From contig NZ_JAMZDZ010000001.1 of the NCBI RefSeq assembly GCF_024172085.1, positions 6,324,001 through 6,388,000 on the forward strand: DNA of 64,000 nucleotides, in the 5' to 3' direction. The notes under the pieces are model-generated. The model had not been told where the DNA came from, ran no database searches, and worked only from the letters and a program-made list of their open reading frames with translations. Source of the stretch: Hamadaea flava. GTDB taxonomy: Bacteria > Actinomycetota > Actinomycetes > Mycobacteriales > Micromonosporaceae. This document shows, in pieces, positions 1-8,728 of this stretch. The stretch's first letter is position 1, and each line of letters opens with the position of its first letter. The translations under genes and the position numbers were made by a program.

Positions 1-2
1 AG

Positions 3-272
3 AACGGCGGCGCGGCAGCGGATGCCGCGGTCGCCGACGTCAAGTCCCTGCTCGGCCAATGGGCGGCGGGACTACGCGGTCAGGCGTCGCTCGCACTCGA
101 CGCGAAACTGAAGTCGGCGCTGACGGCTGAGGCCGATGCGTTCGACCGGGCCGCCGCGCAGCTCACCAAGCCGGCCGACCTCCAGACCGCCGGATCGCTG
201 CTGACCAGCCCCGACGTCACCCAGGCCGGGCAGACCATCCAGCAGACCTGCACCGTCTACTGGACGAGCTGA
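3..272 (+). CDS. Small secreted/lipoprotein-family protein, 5' end missing
   Basis: The window opens inside this gene, so the N-terminus and any lipobox are not visible. The remaining 89 codons encode an Ala/Thr-rich, probably helical protein that ends with a Cys close to the C-terminus (QQTCTVYWTS). Two complete genes follow with the same design: short, Ala-rich and with a Cys near the C-terminus. I therefore read it as the first surviving member of a tandem family. Function is unknown. Confidence 0.6.
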   Translation, partial: NGGAAADAAVADVKSLLGQWAAGLRGQASLALDAKLKSALTAEADAFDRAAAQLTKPADLQTAGSLLTSPDVTQAGQTIQQTCTVYWTS

Positions 273-292
273 GCCGAAGCTCGGTTCGGCTC
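271..292 (+). terminator. Candidate terminator after the first lipoprotein-family gene
   Basis: A perfect 8-bp stem (GAGCCGAA / TTCGGCTC) with a 6-nt loop starts on the stop codon and is followed by a short T run. Confidence 0.5.
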
Positions 293-295
293 GGT

Positions 296-324
296 TTGAA
301 GCAGTTTGGAAGATCGCTTAAAGT
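296..324 (+). promoter_or_regulatory. Sigma-70-like promoter for the 392 lipoprotein gene
   Basis: TTGAAG (296-301) and TAAAGT (319-324) are separated by 17 bp, the ideal spacing. The predicted transcript would start near 331, just before a GC-rich hairpin. The downstream paralogue at 997 has a TACAGT box and hairpin in the same arrangement. Confidence 0.5.
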
Positions 325-334
325 GCGCCGCAGT

Positions 335-358
335 GCCGCCTCCCGGGGAGGGGGCGGC
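335..358 (+). promoter_or_regulatory. 5' leader hairpin of the 392 gene
   Basis: An imperfect GC-rich stem (GCCGCC ... GGCGGC with an inner CCC/GGG) lies about 34 nt before the ATG and a few bases after the predicted transcription start. It could stabilise the 5' end or act as an attenuator. The better-formed hairpin at 933-960 holds the same position before the next paralogue. Confidence 0.4.
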
Positions 359-391
359 GCTTGCCATTCCTCACGAGATTGAGACAGCGAC

Positions 392-892
392 ATGCGACGT
401 GCACTCGTGCTGGCCGCCCTCACCGGCGCCCTGCTCGCCTCGGCCGCCTGCGGCTCCTCCGACGACACGAACACGGGTAGCCCGTCGGCCGCCCCGACCA
501 CGGCCGCCAGTGTGGACGTGAAGGCGAACACCACCGCCGCCTGCACCGCGATCGACACCCTGTACGGCACTCTGCACACCACGGCCCAGCCGGAGCTGGC
601 CAAGGCGATCGCCGCGATCACCTCCGGGGACTCGGCCACCGCGCTGAAGGCGTGGAACACGGCCAAGCCGCTGCTGGCGGCGGCCGCGGCCACGATCAAG
701 GCGGAGGCCGACAAAGCCGCCGATCCGGCCGCCAAGCAGGCGCTGACCGACCTGGGTGCCAAGTACGAGAAGGTCGCCAACCTGTCCTCGCCGGCCGAGA
801 TCGAATCTGTCGCGACCGACCTGGACACCGCGTCGAGCAACGTGAAGAAGGTCTGCACCGACGCGGGCGTCACCCTCAAGAACTTCGAGTAG
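392..892 (+). CDS. Putative lipoprotein, tandem family member 2
   Basis: The 166-residue protein starts MRRALVLAALTGALLASAAC. This is a short positive n-region, a hydrophobic stretch and a lipobox ending at Cys19-20, so the mature protein should be lipid-anchored on the outer face of the membrane. After a Ser/Thr/Pro-rich linker (about residues 22-40) the body is Ala/Lys-rich and probably helical. It has one Cys near the start of the mature domain and one in a C-terminal VCTDAG motif, a possible disulfide pair. The next gene matches it in signal, linker, Cys positions and upstream leader. I do not recognise a named family or function. Confidence 0.75.
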   Translation: MRRALVLAALTGALLASAACGSSDDTNTGSPSAAPTTAASVDVKANTTAACTAIDTLYGTLHTTAQPELAKAIAAITSGDSATALKAWNTAKPLLAAAAATIKAEADKAADPAAKQALTDLGAKYEKVANLSSPAEIESVATDLDTASSNVKKVCTDAGVTLKNFE

Positions 893-922
893 GGGGACGG
901 TCGGCCTGGTCAGGCCGTCCGC

Positions 923-960
923 TACAGTCACGACGCCGCCGGGGTCCGCCCCGGCGGCGT
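923..960 (+). promoter_or_regulatory. TACAGT -10 box followed by a perfect 12-bp hairpin
   Basis: TACAGT (923-928) is followed by a perfect 12-bp stem (933-944 with 949-960, 4-nt loop TCCG) and TTGT. Taken alone it looks like a Rho-independent terminator for the gene ending at 892. However, a -10-like box just before it, and the same arrangement at 319-358, suggest a 5' leader hairpin of the 997 transcript instead. The two roles are not exclusive. Confidence 0.55.
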
Positions 961-996
961 TTGTCGAGTCAACCCCCTCAAAGATTGCGATCCGAC

Positions 997-1503
997 ATGC
1001 GACGCGCACTTGCCCTGACCGTGCTGGGCGCCGCCCTGCTGACCGCGGCGGCCTGTGGTACCTCGACCGACAACGGCGCCTCCGGCAGCCCGTCGGCGGC
1101 GGCCACCAGCGCCAAGCCGGACTACACGGCGAACACCAAGACGGTGTGCACCGAGCTGAAGACCAAGCTCAGCACCATGCCGTCCGACACGACCCTGCAG
1201 ACCGCCGTCACCGAGGCGATCAAGGGCAAGAAGACTCAGGCCGAGATCACCGCCGCCACCATCGTCGCGGTCAAGAAGGTTCTCGTGGACTGGGTCGGCC
1301 AGGTCAAGGACATCGCCGCTACGGCGGAGGACCCGGCGCTGAAGGCCGCCCTGCTGGCGACCGAGGCCGACATGGCGACCGCGATCAACGGTCTGACCAG
1401 CCTTGACGACATCGACAAGGAGCTGGCCGCGATCGACCAGAAGGACGGCTCGAAGACGGCCACCGCGCTTTGCAAGGCCGCCGGAGTTGATCTCGACTCG
1501 TGA
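997..1503 (+). CDS. Putative lipoprotein, tandem family member 3
   Basis: The 168-residue protein starts MRRALALTVLGAALLTAAAC, with a lipobox Cys at about residue 20. It then has a Gly/Ser/Pro linker and an Ala/Lys-rich helical body. Paired Cys residues (TVCTEL near residue 50 and ALCKAAG near the C-terminus) match the 392 gene. The ATG at 997 was chosen because it begins the signal peptide and is preceded by the same bases (GACATGCGACG) as the paralogue's start. It is the last member of the array before rplU. Function is unknown; an extracytoplasmic small-ligand or cell-envelope role is a guess. Confidence 0.75.
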   Translation: MRRALALTVLGAALLTAAACGTSTDNGASGSPSAAATSAKPDYTANTKTVCTELKTKLSTMPSDTTLQTAVTEAIKGKKTQAEITAATIVAVKKVLVDWVGQVKDIAATAEDPALKAALLATEADMATAINGLTSLDDIDKELAAIDQKDGSKTATALCKAAGVDLDS

Positions 1504-1508
1504 GCCCT

Positions 1509-1559
1509 GTGGCCGGAGTCACTTGCTCGCAGCAGGCTGAAGCGGGTGACTCCGGCCAC
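1509..1559 (+). terminator. Long hairpin after the lipoprotein array
   Basis: A perfect 14-bp inverted repeat (GTGGCCGGAGTCAC with GTGACTCCGGCCAC) encloses a 23-nt loop, six bases after the stop codon. There is no T tract, so it may terminate transcription weakly or stabilise the 3' end. A related arm (GTGGCCGGACTC) forms the hairpin at 8689-8721. Confidence 0.5.
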
Positions 1560-1586
1560 CGCTCAGCCCCACCGGGGCTCCCCGGT

Positions 1587-1688
1587 TTGGGGTCTGGGCG
1601 GCTCATGGCGTAATCTTTCCTGCGGTGCCCACTCGGGTGCCGGGTGCTGGCGTGCGCGCCAGCCGCAGGAGCACTGGCCGAGCCAGTG
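1587..1688 (+). promoter_or_regulatory. rplU promoter and structured leader
   Basis: A plausible promoter (TTGGGG at 1587, 18-bp spacer, TAATCT at 1611) would give a leader of about 165 nt. It contains two tight hairpins: GCTGGCG/CGCCAGC with a TGCG loop at 1646-1663, and CACTGGC/GCCAGTG with a CGA loop at 1672-1688. Ribosomal protein operons are often autoregulated through such leaders; that role is inference here. Confidence 0.4.
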
Positions 1689-1786
1689 AACCCGGCGGCG
1701 GCAGCGGCCGCAGGCACACCCATCCGCCAGACAGCGCCGGCCGTACGCGATCGGCGTAGATCACTACGCAAGGGAGTCCGCGTCCC

Positions 1787-2101
1787 ATGTACGCGATCGT
1801 CAAGACCGGCGGCAAGCAGTACAAGGTCGCCGAGGGCGACGTGATCGAGGTCGAGAAGCTGGCCGGCCAGCCCGGTGACGAGGTTGCCCTCAAGGCCGTT
1901 CTCGTCGTCGACGGCGCCGACCTCGTGACCGACGCGGCCAAGCTTGCCAAGGTTTCGGTCTCCGGTGAGGTCGTGGCCCACACCAAGGGCCCGAAGATCC
2001 GGATCCACAAGTTCAAGAACAAGACCGGCTACCACAAGCGCCAGGGTCACCGTCAGCCGCTGACCCAGGTCAAGGTAACCGGCATCTCCACCGGGAAGTA
2101 G
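1787..2101 (+). CDS. rplU: 50S ribosomal protein L21
   Basis: The 104-residue protein has the whole L21 sequence. It opens [14 protein letters not shown] and carries a C-terminal basic block ([15 protein letters not shown]) that binds 23S rRNA. L21 is a small protein of the large subunit. AAGGGAG lies about 10 nt before the ATG. It starts the conserved rplU-rpmA-obgE run. A leader of about 165 nt with two hairpins precedes it. In many actinobacteria an RNase E/G gene lies just upstream; here lipoprotein paralogues do. Confidence 0.98.
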   Translation: MYAIVKTGGKQYKVAEGDVIEVEKLAGQPGDEVALKAVLVVDGADLVTDAAKLAKVSVSGEVVAHTKGPKIRIHKFKNKTGYHKRQGHRQPLTQVKVTGISTGK

Positions 2102-2111
2102 GCGTTCCGAT

Positions 2112-2369
2112 ATGGCACACAAAAAGGGTGCGTCCAGCTCCCGTAACGGTCGTGACTCCAACGCCCAGCGCCTCGGCGTGAAGCGGTTCGGCGGTCAGGT
2201 CGTCAGCGCCGGCGAGATCCTGATCCGTCAGCGCGGCACCAAGTTCCACCCGGGCGACCTCGTCGGCCGGGGCGGCGACGACACGCTGTTCGCGCTCGCC
2301 GACGGCTCGGTGCAGTTCGGCACCAAGCGCGGCCGCAAGACCGTGTCGATCGTGCCGGCCGGAGCCTGA
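2112..2369 (+). CDS. rpmA: 50S ribosomal protein L27
   Basis: The 85-residue protein begins [20 protein letters not shown], the hallmark of L27, whose N-terminal tail reaches the peptidyl transferase centre. There is no Firmicutes-type N-terminal extension, so it needs no cleavage. It follows rplU by 10 bp and is surely cotranscribed. The usual actinobacterial length and ending are intact. Confidence 0.98.
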   Translation: MAHKKGASSSRNGRDSNAQRLGVKRFGGQVVSAGEILIRQRGTKFHPGDLVGRGGDDTLFALADGSVQFGTKRGRKTVSIVPAGA

Positions 2370-2453
2370 GGGCTTCGCAACAAGCGTCAGCTGGTGAGGC
2401 GGGTGGAGCGCGAGAAGCGCTCCACCCGCTCACTGTTTTGAGAGGATTGAACC

Positions 2454-3908
2454 GTGGCAACCTTTGTCGACCGAGTGGTGCTGCACCTGCAGGCCGGGGA
2501 CGGCGGGCATGGCTGCGTGTCGATCCTGCGCGAGAAGTTCAAGCCGTTCGGCGGGCCGGACGGCGGTAACGGCGGCCACGGCGGCAGCGTCTTCCTGACC
2601 GTCGACCAGGGTGCGCACACCCTGCTGGACTTCCACTTCAAGCCGCGGATCAAGGCCCAGAACGGCAAGGGCGGGGCCGGCGGCAACCGGGACGGCGCCA
2701 ACGGCGAGGACCTGGTGCTCAAGGTGCCCAACGGCACCGTCGTGCTCAGCCCGTCCGGTGAGGTGCTGGCCGACCTGGTCGGTATCGGGACCACCTTCGA
2801 GCTGGCCCGGGGCGGCCGGGGCGGGCGGGGCAACGCCGCGCTGGCCAGCTCCCGGCGCAAGGCGCCCGGCTTCGCCGAGTTCGGTGAGCCCGGCGACCGG
2901 CTCGACGCCGTCCTGGAGCTGAAGAGCGTCGCCGACGTGGGCCTCGTGGGCTTCCCGAGCGCTGGGAAGTCCTCCCTGATCGCGGTGATCTCGGCGGCCA
3001 AGCCGAAGATCGCCGACTACCCGTTCACGACGCTCGTGCCGAACCTGGGCGTCGTGCAGGCGGGGGAGCACACCTTCACCGTCGCCGACGTGCCGGGCCT
3101 GATCCCTGGCGCGGCCACGGGCAAGGGGCTCGGCTTGGAGTTCCTGCGGCACATCGAGCGTACGTCTGTGCTCGTGCACGTCGTCGACACCGCGACGCTG
3201 GAGCCCGGCCGGGACCCGCTCGCCGACATCGACGCCATCGAGGCCGAGCTGTCGGCGTACGGGGGCCTGGAGGATCGGCCGCGGCTGGTCGTGCTGAACA
3301 AGATCGACGTGCCCGACGGGCGGGACCTGGCCGAGATCGTCCGGCCCGACCTGGAGGAGCGGGGTTACCACGTCTACGAGATCAGCACCGCGACCCGGGA
3401 AGGGCTGAAGGAGCTGACCTACGCGATGGCCGAACTGGTCGAGCAGTCGCGGGCGGCCAAGCCGGTGCTGGAGCCCACGCGCATCGTCATCCGGCCCAAG
3501 GCGGTCGACGACGACGGGTTCACCATCGAGCTGGACGACGATGGCGTCTACGTGGTTCGCGGGACCAAGCCGGAGCGCTGGGTCCGCCAGACCAACTTCG
3601 ACAACGACGAGGCCATCGGCTACCTGGCCGACCGGCTGGCCCGGCTGGGCGTCGAGGACGCGCTGGCGAAGGCGGGCGCGGAGCCCGGTGCGCCGGTCCG
3701 CATCGGCGAGCGCGAGTTCGACTGGCAGCCCACCGTGTACGCCGGTGCGGCGTACGTGCCAGGCAACCGGGGCACCGACATCCGGATCGACGAGGCGCTG
3801 ACGACGCCGCGTACCGGCGCTTCCGAACGGTTGGCGGCCCGCAAGGCGCGCCGGGTTCATCAGGAGGTCGAGGGCGAGTGGACCGACGACGAGGGTGCCG
3901 GCAAGTAA
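2454..3908 (+). CDS. obgE: GTPase Obg (CgtA), ribosome assembly/stress GTPase
   Basis: The 484-residue protein has three parts. The Gly-rich Obg fold (about residues 1-158) is full of GGxGG repeats. The G domain has Walker A GFPSAGKS near residue 165, DVPGLIPGA as switch II and NKID. A C-terminal OCT-type domain (about 340-430) with a charged tail is typical of actinobacterial Obg. It binds the large subunit late in assembly and senses guanine nucleotides. The GTG start is preceded by GAGAGGA at proper spacing. It lies 84 bp after rpmA. The proB gene that often follows obg in actinobacteria is not here. Confidence 0.97.
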   Translation: MATFVDRVVLHLQAGDGGHGCVSILREKFKPFGGPDGGNGGHGGSVFLTVDQGAHTLLDFHFKPRIKAQNGKGGAGGNRDGANGEDLVLKVPNGTVVLSPSGEVLADLVGIGTTFELARGGRGGRGNAALASSRRKAPGFAEFGEPGDRLDAVLELKSVADVGLVGFPSAGKSSLIAVISAAKPKIADYPFTTLVPNLGVVQAGEHTFTVADVPGLIPGAATGKGLGLEFLRHIERTSVLVHVVDTATLEPGRDPLADIDAIEAELSAYGGLEDRPRLVVLNKIDVPDGRDLAEIVRPDLEERGYHVYEISTATREGLKELTYAMAELVEQSRAAKPVLEPTRIVIRPKAVDDDGFTIELDDDGVYVVRGTKPERWVRQTNFDNDEAIGYLADRLARLGVEDALAKAGAEPGAPVRIGEREFDWQPTVYAGAAYVPGNRGTDIRIDEALTTPRTGASERLAARKARRVHQEVEGEWTDDEGAGK

Positions 3909-3913
3909 CGGAT

Positions 3914-3936
3914 GAGTGATCGGGGAGTGATCACTC
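3914..3936 (+). terminator. Hairpin after obgE
   Basis: An 8-bp perfect stem (GAGTGATC / GATCACTC, 7-nt loop) begins six bases after the obgE stop. It has no T tract. Confidence 0.45.
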
Positions 3937-3986
3937 TCACGAACCGTTTGTGCGGAACCGGAAACAGCCCGGAAACGTGCCCTGGC

Positions 3987-3992
3987 TAGCGT
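3987..3992 (+). promoter_or_regulatory. -10 box for a leaderless transcript (acetyltransferase)
   Basis: TAGCGT ends 7 nt before the GTG at 4000, so transcription should begin at or next to the start codon. There is no Shine-Dalgarno sequence. Confidence 0.4.
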
Positions 3993-3999
3993 CTCGCGA

Positions 4000-4434
4000 G
4001 TGTTGATCCAGAACCGCGAAGTCACTCACCCCGACGTCACCCTGCTCGTCCTCGCGGCCGAGAAGGAACTGCTCTCGCGGTACCCGGACGAGCACATCAC
4101 GCCCGTCGACCCGCTGGCGCGCTTCGTGGTCGCGTACCAGATGAGCGAGCCCGTGGGCTGCGGCGCAGTGGCGACCGTGGCGCCGGGGGTCGCGGAGCTG
4201 ACCCGTATGTGGGTCCGGCCCGCGAGCCGCCGCGGCGGCGTGGGGCGCCGGATCCTCGCGGGCCTCGAGCGCCGCGCGCAGGCGGAGGGCCACGACACGG
4301 TGATCTTGGAGACCGGGGTACGCCAACCGGAGGCGATCGCGCTCTACGAAGCCTCCGGCTATCACCGGATTCCGCCGTTCGGGGAGTACGTCGGCAACCC
4401 GTTGTCGGTGTGCTTCGAGAAGAAGCTGGCCTGA
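4000..4434 (+). CDS. GNAT-family N-acetyltransferase
   Basis: The 144-residue protein has the GNAT core. It shows a beta-strand ending in LTRMWVRP, followed by the acetyl-CoA pyrophosphate loop RRGGVGRRIL (the R/Q-x-x-G-x-G/A motif near residues 74-83). It also has the C-terminal ETGVRQPEAIALYEASGY signature. It should transfer an acetyl group from acetyl-CoA to an unknown amine. The GTG start has no Shine-Dalgarno but sits 7 nt after a TAGCGT box, fitting a leaderless mRNA. It sits between obgE and pepN, where other actinobacteria often carry proline biosynthesis genes. Confidence 0.85.
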   Translation: MLIQNREVTHPDVTLLVLAAEKELLSRYPDEHITPVDPLARFVVAYQMSEPVGCGAVATVAPGVAELTRMWVRPASRRGGVGRRILAGLERRAQAEGHDTVILETGVRQPEAIALYEASGYHRIPPFGEYVGNPLSVCFEKKLA

Positions 4435-4483
4435 AGATCACCCCTCGCCTTCGACCGGTCGCCGGGGCGGGCATGATGGGGGG

Positions 4484-6940
4484 ATGGCCAGCCTGACCTA
4501 CGACGAGGCGAAGACGCGCGTCGGCGTCGTTCGCGACGTGAGCTACGAGCTCGACTTCGATCTGACGAGCACCGAGTCCTTCCGCACGACCACGGTCGTC
4601 CGCTTCGGCGTCGACGAACCGGGCGCGGAGACCTTCCTCGAACTCAGGCCGACGCGGCTGATCAGCGCCACGCTCAACGGCGCTCCGCTCACGGCGTACG
4701 CGGACGGCCGGCTGCCGCTGACCGGATTGGCCGCCCGCAACGAGGTCGTCGTCCTCGCCGAGTACGCCTATTCGCACGTCGGCGAGGGGTTGCATCGGTT
4801 CGTCGACCCGGCCGACGGTGAGGCGTACGTCTACGCGCAGCCGTCGATCGCCGAGGCGCCGCGGTTCATGGCCTGTTTCGACCAGCCCGATCTGAAGGCG
4901 CCCATCATCATCCGGGCGACCGCCGATCCGTCGTGGATCGTGCGCTCGAACGCCGCGGGCGTGCAGACCGAGCCGGGCCGCTGGGAGTTCGAGCAGACCA
5001 AGCCGGTCGGCACCTATCTGATCACCGTCATCGGCGGCCCGTACGCCGAGCTCCGCGACGAGCACGACGGCATCCCGCTCGCCCTGTACGCCCGCAAGTC
5101 GTACACGGAGGCGTTGGCGGAGAACGCGCCGGAGTTGTTCGAGCTGACCAAGCAGTGCCTCGACCGCTATCACGAGCTGTTCGGCATCCGGCTGCCGTTC
5201 GGCAAGTACGAGCAGGCTTTCGTCCCGGAGTTCACCTGGGGCGCGATGGAGTTCCCCGGCCTGGTGGTGTTCCGGGACGAGTACATCTACCGCGGCGCGG
5301 TCACCGACACCGAGCGGTCCCGGCGCGCGTCGATCGTCGCCCACGAGATGGCCCACATGTGGTTCGGCGACTTGGTGACGATGCGCTGGTGGGACGACAT
5401 CTGGCTGAACGAGTCGTTCGCCACCTACATGGGCTACCGGGTCACCGCCGAGGCCACGCGCTACACCGACGCCTGGGCCGACTTCGCCAGCGAGCGCAAG
5501 ATCTGGGGCTACGGCGCCGATCAGCGGCCGTCCACGCACCCGGTCGCCCCGGTGTTCGTCGCCGACACCGAGTCCGCGTTCGCCAATTTCGACGGCATCT
5601 CGTACGCCAAGGGCTGCGCCGCGCTCCGCCAACTGGTGGCGTGGTTGGGCGACGACGCGTTCTTCGCCGGGCTGCGGGCACATTTCGACAAGCACGCCTG
5701 GGGCAACGCCACCCTGGACGACCTGCTCGCGTCGCTGTCCGAGGCGTCCGGTCGCGACTTGTCCGGCTGGGCCGACAAGTGGCTGCGGTCGCCGCAGGTC
5801 AACACGTTGCGACCGGTGCTCACCGAGAACGGCTTCGCGGTGGAGCAGACCGCGCCGGCGGCGTACCCGACGCTTCGGCCGCATCGCATCGGCATCAGCT
5901 GGACCGAACCGGCCACCGGCGTACGGAAGCGGATCGAGACCGGTGTGGACGGTCCGGTGACCGAGGTCGCCGCGTTGCACGGCGTGACGATGGAAGACGT
6001 GCTGCTCAACGACGGTGACTTGACCTTCGCGAAGGTCAGGTTCGCCCGGGGCGCCGACCTCGCCCGCCTGCTCGGACAGCTGACGTCCCCGTTGGACCGG
6101 GCGGTCGTCTGGGGCGCGATCTGGGACGCCGTACGCGACGGCGAAGTCCCCGCGATGGACTTCCTCGACCTGATCCGCAGCTCGCTGGCGGCCGAGACGC
6201 ACGTCGGCGTGGCCGAGCACATCCTCGGGTTCGCCCGGGGCATCGCGATCAGCCGGTTCCTCCCGGTCGGCCAGCGGGCGGCGGGGCAGGCGGCGGTGAA
6301 CGACGCGTGCGAGGCGATCTTGGCGCAGGCCGCGCCGGGCGACAGCTTGCAGCTGGCGGCGTTCCGGACCTTGATCAGCGGTACGCCCGCCGAACCGGTC
6401 CGCGCCTGGCTCGCCGGCCGCGACCTGCCCGAGGGCTTGGCCGTCGACGACGAGGTGCGCTGGTCGATGCTGCTGCGGCTGGCCGTCCTCGGCGATCTGA
6501 CCGAGGCCGAGCTGGACGCCGAGCAGTCCCGCGACGGGACCGCGCGGGGTGCGGTCGAAGCGGCTCGCTGTCGGGCCGCGCGGCCCGAGGCGGCGGCCAA
6601 GGCGACCGCGTTCGAGCAGATCGTCCGCGACCGTGAGCTGTCCAACCGGATGCTGGAGGCGATCGGCCAGGGCTTCTGGCGCGCCGAGCACTGGGAGCTG
6701 ACCGACGAGTACGTCGAGCGGTACTTCACCGAGCTGCCCGCGTCGCAGGAATGGCGGTCCGGCTACCTGCTGGCGACCCTCGGCGGGGCGGCCTACCCGG
6801 TGACGGCGGCGTACGCCTCCACTGTGGAGCAAGCCGAGCGCATGCTCGCCCAGCCCGGCCTGAACACGCAGTTCGCGCGGGCGATCGCGGACTCCACCGA
6901 CGACCTGCGCCGGGCGGTACGCCAACGGAACCTGCGATGA
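4484..6940 (+). CDS. pepN: M1-family aminopeptidase N
   Basis: The 818-residue cytoplasmic zinc aminopeptidase releases N-terminal residues from peptides. The zinc site is intact: HEMAH (about residues 287-291) with the downstream Glu in [10 protein letters not shown]. The exopeptidase motif reads GAMEF instead of the usual GAMEN (about residues 253-257). The last residue differs from most family members, though the Glu that binds the free N-terminus is kept. The C-terminal half is the helical ERAP1-like domain. The length is slightly below the common 850. The ATG follows a run of G (GGGGGG). Its stop overlaps the nadD start (ATGA), so the two are translationally coupled. Confidence 0.93.
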   Translation: MASLTYDEAKTRVGVVRDVSYELDFDLTSTESFRTTTVVRFGVDEPGAETFLELRPTRLISATLNGAPLTAYADGRLPLTGLAARNEVVVLAEYAYSHVGEGLHRFVDPADGEAYVYAQPSIAEAPRFMACFDQPDLKAPIIIRATADPSWIVRSNAAGVQTEPGRWEFEQTKPVGTYLITVIGGPYAELRDEHDGIPLALYARKSYTEALAENAPELFELTKQCLDRYHELFGIRLPFGKYEQAFVPEFTWGAMEFPGLVVFRDEYIYRGAVTDTERSRRASIVAHEMAHMWFGDLVTMRWWDDIWLNESFATYMGYRVTAEATRYTDAWADFASERKIWGYGADQRPSTHPVAPVFVADTESAFANFDGISYAKGCAALRQLVAWLGDDAFFAGLRAHFDKHAWGNATLDDLLASLSEASGRDLSGWADKWLRSPQVNTLRPVLTENGFAVEQTAPAAYPTLRPHRIGISWTEPATGVRKRIETGVDGPVTEVAALHGVTMEDVLLNDGDLTFAKVRFARGADLARLLGQLTSPLDRAVVWGAIWDAVRDGEVPAMDFLDLIRSSLAAETHVGVAEHILGFARGIAISRFLPVGQRAAGQAAVNDACEAILAQAAPGDSLQLAAFRTLISGTPAEPVRAWLAGRDLPEGLAVDDEVRWSMLLRLAVLGDLTEAELDAEQSRDGTARGAVEAARCRAARPEAAAKATAFEQIVRDRELSNRMLEAIGQGFWRAEHWELTDEYVERYFTELPASQEWRSGYLLATLGGAAYPVTAAYASTVEQAERMLAQPGLNTQFARAIADSTDDLRRAVRQRNLR

Positions 6941-7524
6941 GCCGGCGTCGTATCGGCATCATGGGCGGGACGTTCGATCCCATCCACAACGGCCACCTCG
7001 TCGCCGCGAGCGAGGTGGCCGACCGGTTCGACCTGGACGAGGTCGTCTTCGTGCCGACCGGGAAGCCCTGGCAGAAGCCGGACAGCAAGGTCTCCGCGGC
7101 CGAGCACCGCTACCTCATGACGGTCATCGCGACCGCGTCGAACCCGCAGTTCACGGTCAGCCGGGTCGACCTCGATCGGGAGGGGCCGACCTACACCGTC
7201 GACACGCTGCGCGAACTCCGCGAGGTGTACGGCGCGCAGGCCGAGCTGTTCTTCATCACCGGCGCGGACGCGCTGGCGAAGATCCTTTCGTGGAAGGACG
7301 CCGATCAGCTCTTCGAGCTGGCTCACTTCGTCGGCGTCACCCGGCCGGGTTTCACCCTCAGCGACTCGCACCTGCCGTCGGAGGCGGTCACCCTCGTCCA
7401 GGTGCCCGCGCTGGCGATCTCGTCGAGCGACTGCCGCGCGCGGGTCGCCGCCGGGCAGCCGGTCTGGTATCTCGTGCCCGACGGTGTCGTGCAATACATC
7501 GCAAAACATCATTTGTACCGTTAA
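6937..7524 (+). CDS. nadD: Nicotinate-nucleotide adenylyltransferase
   Basis: The 195-residue enzyme joins ATP and nicotinate mononucleotide to form deamido-NAD in NAD synthesis. It has the nucleotidyltransferase motif [11 protein letters not shown] near the N-terminus and the conserved ISSSDCR late in the protein (the ISSTxxR position). The ATG overlaps the pepN stop, so an upstream extension is excluded. rsfS and the histidine phosphatase follow, an order also found in Mycobacterium tuberculosis. Confidence 0.95.
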   Translation: MSRRRIGIMGGTFDPIHNGHLVAASEVADRFDLDEVVFVPTGKPWQKPDSKVSAAEHRYLMTVIATASNPQFTVSRVDLDREGPTYTVDTLRELREVYGAQAELFFITGADALAKILSWKDADQLFELAHFVGVTRPGFTLSDSHLPSEAVTLVQVPALAISSSDCRARVAAGQPVWYLVPDGVVQYIAKHHLYR

Positions 7525-7640
7525 AAAGGACTGTATCCCCGCGCCGCCGGAGGGCGATAAGCGTCATATCTCGCGGGTGCGAAGGCCACCACCTGTGAGA
7601 TCCTGGACGTCAGGGAAACGTCCCCGACGGAAGGAACCAG

Positions 7641-8027
7641 GTGCCAGCATCCGAGCGTGCTGTCGAGATGGCGCTGACCGCGGCTCAGGCCGCGGCGGAC
7701 AAGAAGGCCGAAGACATCGTCCTGCTCGACGTGGCTGACCAGCTGATCATCACCGACGCCTTCGTTCTGGCGTCCGCGCCGAACGAGCGGCAGGTGCTCG
7801 CCATCGTCGACGCGATCGAGGAGAAGCTGCTGGAGCTGCCGGAGAAGGCCAAGCCGGTTCGGCGTGAAGGTGAGCGGTCGGGCCGCTGGGTGCTGCTCGA
7901 CTACGTCGACATCGTGGTGCACGTCCAGCACTCCGAGGAGCGTGAGTTCTACGCGCTCGACCGGTTGTGGAAGGACTGCCCACGGATCGAGTTCGTCGAT
8001 CGGGACCTGGCCGACAGCCCGTCATGA
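7641..8027 (+). CDS. rsfS: Ribosomal silencing factor RsfS (Iojap family)
   Basis: The 128-residue protein carries the complete Iojap/RsfS domain, including DIVLLDVADQLIITDAFV and the strongly conserved GRWVLLDYVDIVVHV. RsfS binds L14 and blocks subunit joining when nutrients are short. The GTG start is preceded by AAGGAA at about 9 nt. A small hairpin (GGACGT/ACGTCC, 7605-7623) lies just before the ribosome binding site. It ends in a 4-bp ATGA overlap with the phosphatase gene. Confidence 0.95.
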   Translation: MPASERAVEMALTAAQAAADKKAEDIVLLDVADQLIITDAFVLASAPNERQVLAIVDAIEEKLLELPEKAKPVRREGERSGRWVLLDYVDIVVHVQHSEEREFYALDRLWKDCPRIEFVDRDLADSPS

Positions 8028-8647
8028 CCAGCGCGGAGGGCCTGACGCCCGGCACCCGGATCATCCTCTGGCGGCACGGCAACACCGACTGGAACGCCGA
8101 GCACCGGGTGCAGGGCCAGACTGATGTGCCCCTCAACGACCTCGGCCGGGAGCAGGCGGCTCAGGCGGCGGCTCGGTTGGCCCCGCTGAAGCCGGATCTG
8201 CTCATCAGCAGCGACCTCCAGCGCGCCGCGCGTACGGCGGACGCGTTGGCCGAGCTGATCGAGATGCGGCCGGAACGAGACGCCCGCTTGCGGGAGCGTG
8301 GGTTCGGCTTGTGGGAGACGTTGCTGACGCCGGAGATCAAGGTGCGCTTCCCGGAGTCCCGGGCGCGGTGGGAGGCGGCCGACCCCGATCCGGGCGACGG
8401 CATCGAGCCCCTGTCCGACCTGGCCAAGCGGGTCGGCGAGGTGATCCGGGAGACGGCGGAACGCGTACCGGGCGGGTTGGCGGTGCTGACCACGCACGGC
8501 GGTTCGATCAAGTACGGCGTCGCCGCGTTCCTCGGATTGCCGGAGGAGTTCCTGCCGACCCTCGGCTCGATCGGCAACTGCCACTGGGTAGAGCTGCGTG
8601 TCGAGTCCAAGGGCCGCTGGCGGCTTCAGGCGTACAACGTGAATTAA
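8024..8647 (+). CDS. Histidine phosphatase, likely glucosyl-3-phosphoglycerate phosphatase
   Basis: The 207-residue protein has the phosphoglycerate-mutase fold with the catalytic LWRHGNTDWN at the N-terminus, SSDLQRAARTA, and the second catalytic His in TTHGGSIK. In M. tuberculosis the gene in this place, after rsfS, encodes GpgP, which dephosphorylates glucosyl-3-phosphoglycerate in methylglucose lipopolysaccharide synthesis. Gene order makes this likely, but the fold alone cannot exclude a broad-range phosphatase. The ATG at 8024 overlaps the rsfS stop. An in-frame upstream extension lies wholly inside rsfS and was rejected. Confidence 0.85.
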   Translation: MTSAEGLTPGTRIILWRHGNTDWNAEHRVQGQTDVPLNDLGREQAAQAAARLAPLKPDLLISSDLQRAARTADALAELIEMRPERDARLRERGFGLWETLLTPEIKVRFPESRARWEAADPDPGDGIEPLSDLAKRVGEVIRETAERVPGGLAVLTTHGGSIKYGVAAFLGLPEEFLPTLGSIGNCHWVELRVESKGRWRLQAYNVN

Positions 8648-8688
8648 CCGCCGGGGAGGGCTTGCCCGAGCCGCCAGGAGTGCGATCA

Positions 8689-8721
8689 GTGGCCGGACTC
8701 CCCCCGTGAGAGTCCGGCCAC
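8689..8721 (+). terminator. Hairpin between convergent genes
   Basis: A perfect 12-bp stem (GTGGCCGGACTC / GAGTCCGGCCAC) with a 9-nt loop lies between the convergent stops at 8647 and 8729. It can act on both strands, though neither side has a T tract. Confidence 0.55.
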
Positions 8722-8728
8722 CCGCGGG

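Noticed and set aside
4097-6925. 942-codon open frame antisense to pepN
   Set aside because: Arg/Gly/Pro-rich low-complexity translation with no motif; a shadow of high third-position GC in pepN. Similar long antisense frames over ligA, iscS, the SARP gene and pta were rejected for the same reason.
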